NCBI GenBank assembly: GCA_028283145.1
Contig: JAPYNY010000085.1
Coordinates: 1 to 52,496, forward strand
DNA from: Candidatus Hopanoidivorans cymbastelae
GTDB lineage: Bacteria > Actinomycetota > Acidimicrobiia > Acidimicrobiales > Hopanoidiivorantaceae
Direction of reading: 5' to 3'
DNA length: 52,496 bases
Part shown: positions 51,379 to 52,496 of the stretch, one piece after another
Position numbering within the stretch: the first letter of the stretch is position 1
How the letters are laid out: every line of letters begins with the position of its first letter
The notes under the pieces: generated by a model
What the model saw: the letters and a program-made list of their open reading frames with translations, nothing else
Database searches by the model: none
What the model was told of the DNA's origin: nothing
Made by a program: the position numbers and the translations under genes

Positions 51379-51450
51379 TGCCCCGTGAAGACTTGAACTC
51401 CAAACCTGCCGGTTACAAGCCGGCTGCTCTTCCAGTTGAGCTACAAGGGC
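51379..51450 (-). tRNA. tRNA-Thr-like (anticodon TGT)
   Basis: D-arm GCTC/GAGC, perfect anticodon stem GCCGG/CCGGC with loop CTTGTAA, and T-arm TGGAG/CTTCA with loop TTCAAGT. The acceptor GCCCTTG/CGGGGCA pairs only at five positions, two of them G-U, so the end of the stem has decayed or is divergent. Reads ACA. Confidence 0.7.
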
Positions 51451-51537
51451 TGACATCCACACACTCGCTTAGCGCGCGTTCTGAACGGATTTAATGTGCA
51501 TGCCGTTCAGGGCTGTGTCCGCAGGTGTGGGGCTTTG

Positions 51538-51608
51538 AAGCGAGAGGAGGATTCGCGCCCCCGACTCCAACGTATAAGACAGGTGTGATACTGCTTCACT
51601 ATCCCGCT
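51538..51608 (-). tRNA. tRNA-Ile-like (anticodon TAT), non-canonical
   Basis: The acceptor AGCGGGA/TCTCGCT pairs at all seven positions, the D-arm is GTGA/TCAC and the T-stem is GGGGG/CCTCC. The anticodon loop CTTATAC gives TAT (reads ATA), but its stem has only two Watson-Crick pairs and the T-loop is CGCGAAT instead of TTCRAAT. Confidence 0.5.
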
Positions 51609-51739
51609 TCGGTGTGGTCTAACAGTCGCGCAGACGAAACGCTACCCGCCCGACGGCTGAGCGTGTCAACGCCCGAAACTGCGAACAATAGGTAACCCTA
51701 CCACTCTCGGTTCGATGAACAAACGCCCGACCGGTTTCG

Positions 51740-51934
51740 TCACGGCTTCATCTTGTCCGATTTAATTCCATCCGCCAATTGTTTCGCCGCATCCACTGTC
51801 CGCTGGGCTACAGCCATGGCCTTTTCGCGCACATCGTCCTGGCCGGTCTCATACGTGCCCACAATGTCTGCACATTTGATGCTGTTGTCGTCTGTCCATA
51901 TAGTGCCGCTGCGCCTAGGATGTCGTATTATCAT
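51740..51934 (-). CDS. Hypothetical small protein
   Basis: A 64-residue protein with a perfect AAGGAGG at the right distance from ATG 51934, which makes it very likely to be translated. The N-terminus is basic (IIRHPRRSG), the rest helical and charged (DDVREKAMAVAQRTVDAAKQL). No family recognised. It follows 51996-52487 on the same strand after 61 nt, so both may share a transcript. Confidence 0.6.
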   Translation of the reverse strand: MIIRHPRRSGTIWTDDNSIKCADIVGTYETGQDDVREKAMAVAQRTVDAAKQLADGIKSDKMKP

Positions 51935-51995
51935 CGCTGTTCCCTCCTTGTTTCTTGTTTGCGGGTTCCGCCGTTTCGGTTTCGTCGGGCTGGCC

Positions 51996-52487
51996 TTATC
52001 CTGGGAACTCGTCTCCTAGCAGCCAGATCGAATTCGCGTCGTCAGGGCCGTCTTCTAGCCACGAATGGTCGGACAGCACTTCCAGGTGGATGCTCATCAG
52101 CGGTTCGTCATTGGCTAGTCGCAGTTTCCCCAATGAAAACAGTTCAGCTCGGATGTGCTTTTCTTGTTCTTGTTGCTTGGCGCGGTCTGTCGGGTTGGGG
52201 AACACCCATACGATCCGTTCCTTTTCGTAGATCACGCAGTCGTCCCAGTTCCCGTACCGCAGCTCGCCTTGGAACACCCGTAGATGCTCGTACCCTTCAC
52301 CTTGTCGGCCCATGCGCATTTCAACGCCGCTGAGGTGTAAATGCGGGTTGTAAGGCGGCGCTGGGTGCTCCCAATGTCTGCGTTCCAATTCGACTAGGTG
52401 GAATGTGGCGAACGTTTTGCTTTGCGGCTGCGAACCGCCTGTTTCAGCCATCAGCACGCCCCTGCGTGGCATGGCTGTAAGCCTCAT
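51996..52487 (-). CDS. Hypothetical protein
   Basis: A 163-residue soluble protein with an aromatic/His-rich N-terminal half (ERRHWEHPAPPYNPHLHLSG), then GNWDDCVIYEKERIVWVFPN and an acidic C-terminus (DGPDDANSIWLLGDEFPG). Several in-frame starts exist (52487, 52472, 52451), and the gene could begin beyond the window edge in principle, but ATG 52487 is the first seen. No family recognised. Upstream of 51740-51934 in the same direction. Confidence 0.45.
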   Translation of the reverse strand: MRLTAMPRRGVLMAETGGSQPQSKTFATFHLVELERRHWEHPAPPYNPHLHLSGVEMRMGRQGEGYEHLRVFQGELRYGNWDDCVIYEKERIVWVFPNPTDRAKQQEQEKHIRAELFSLGKLRLANDEPLMSIHLEVLSDHSWLEDGPDDANSIWLLGDEFPG

Positions 52488-52496
52488 TGTCGTTGT

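Overview
The window looks like a chromosome segment of an uncultivated, moderate-G+C actinobacterium. The conserved run rimO - pgsA - cinA - recA (4.2-9.6 kb) is the gene order expected around recA in Actinobacteria. It sits with a lone WXG100-like protein, a bacterial P450, a DUF1214 protein and paired acyl-CoA dehydrogenases, a mix common in Actinobacteria and the Acidimicrobiia side of that phylum. The phylum is inferred from gene content only; there is no rRNA gene here.

Layout. 0-13 kb is a housekeeping block: a DHA2 efflux pump, a Na+/Ca2+ exchanger, a Gp37/Gp68-family protein, rimO, pgsA, cinA, msrB, recA with a long low-complexity N-terminus, tRNA-Gly, an epimerase-like protein, a second DHA2 pump and ribA. 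At 13.2-14.0 kb lies a two-gene module of unknown function (membrane protein plus microprotein), then a WXG100-like gene. 14.7-21.1 kb is a co-directional catabolic cluster: SDR, P450, DUF1214, LMW phosphatase and two acyl-CoA dehydrogenases, suggestive of steroid or terpenoid breakdown. 21.2-24.5 kb is an A+T-rich restriction-modification island ending next to tRNA-Val, followed by murF.

26.2-31.1 kb is an accessory island: an antitoxin-like/PIN pair whose PIN frame is broken by a stop codon, tRNA-Lys-, tRNA-Asn- and tRNA-Asp-like genes, a paralogue of the 13.2-kb membrane protein, two tandem microprotein genes and a frameshifted gene. 31.4-34.2 kb holds the sulfur-assimilation pair cysH and sulfite reductase behind a perfect palindromic operator. 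34.4-40.6 kb holds a TrmH-type methyltransferase and a translationally coupled operon of a TadE/G-like protein and two giant prepilin-like proteins with fibronectin-like domains.

40.7-52.5 kb is a second accessory region: a dead IS1595-family element and a partial second copy, a shattered secreted-protein gene, an HNH fragment, an HEPN-type protein, a fused nuclease-methyltransferase gene interrupted at a 9-G tract, a HigBA toxin-antitoxin pair, degenerate tRNA-Thr and tRNA-Ile(UAU) genes and several unknown small genes. Gene decay (stop codons, one-base losses) is concentrated in these two islands, while the housekeeping genes are intact.

The most novel candidates are the duplicated membrane-protein plus VRYP-microprotein module (13.2 and 29.2 kb), the twin prepilin/fibronectin proteins, and the long G/C tracts placed where length changes could switch genes on and off.
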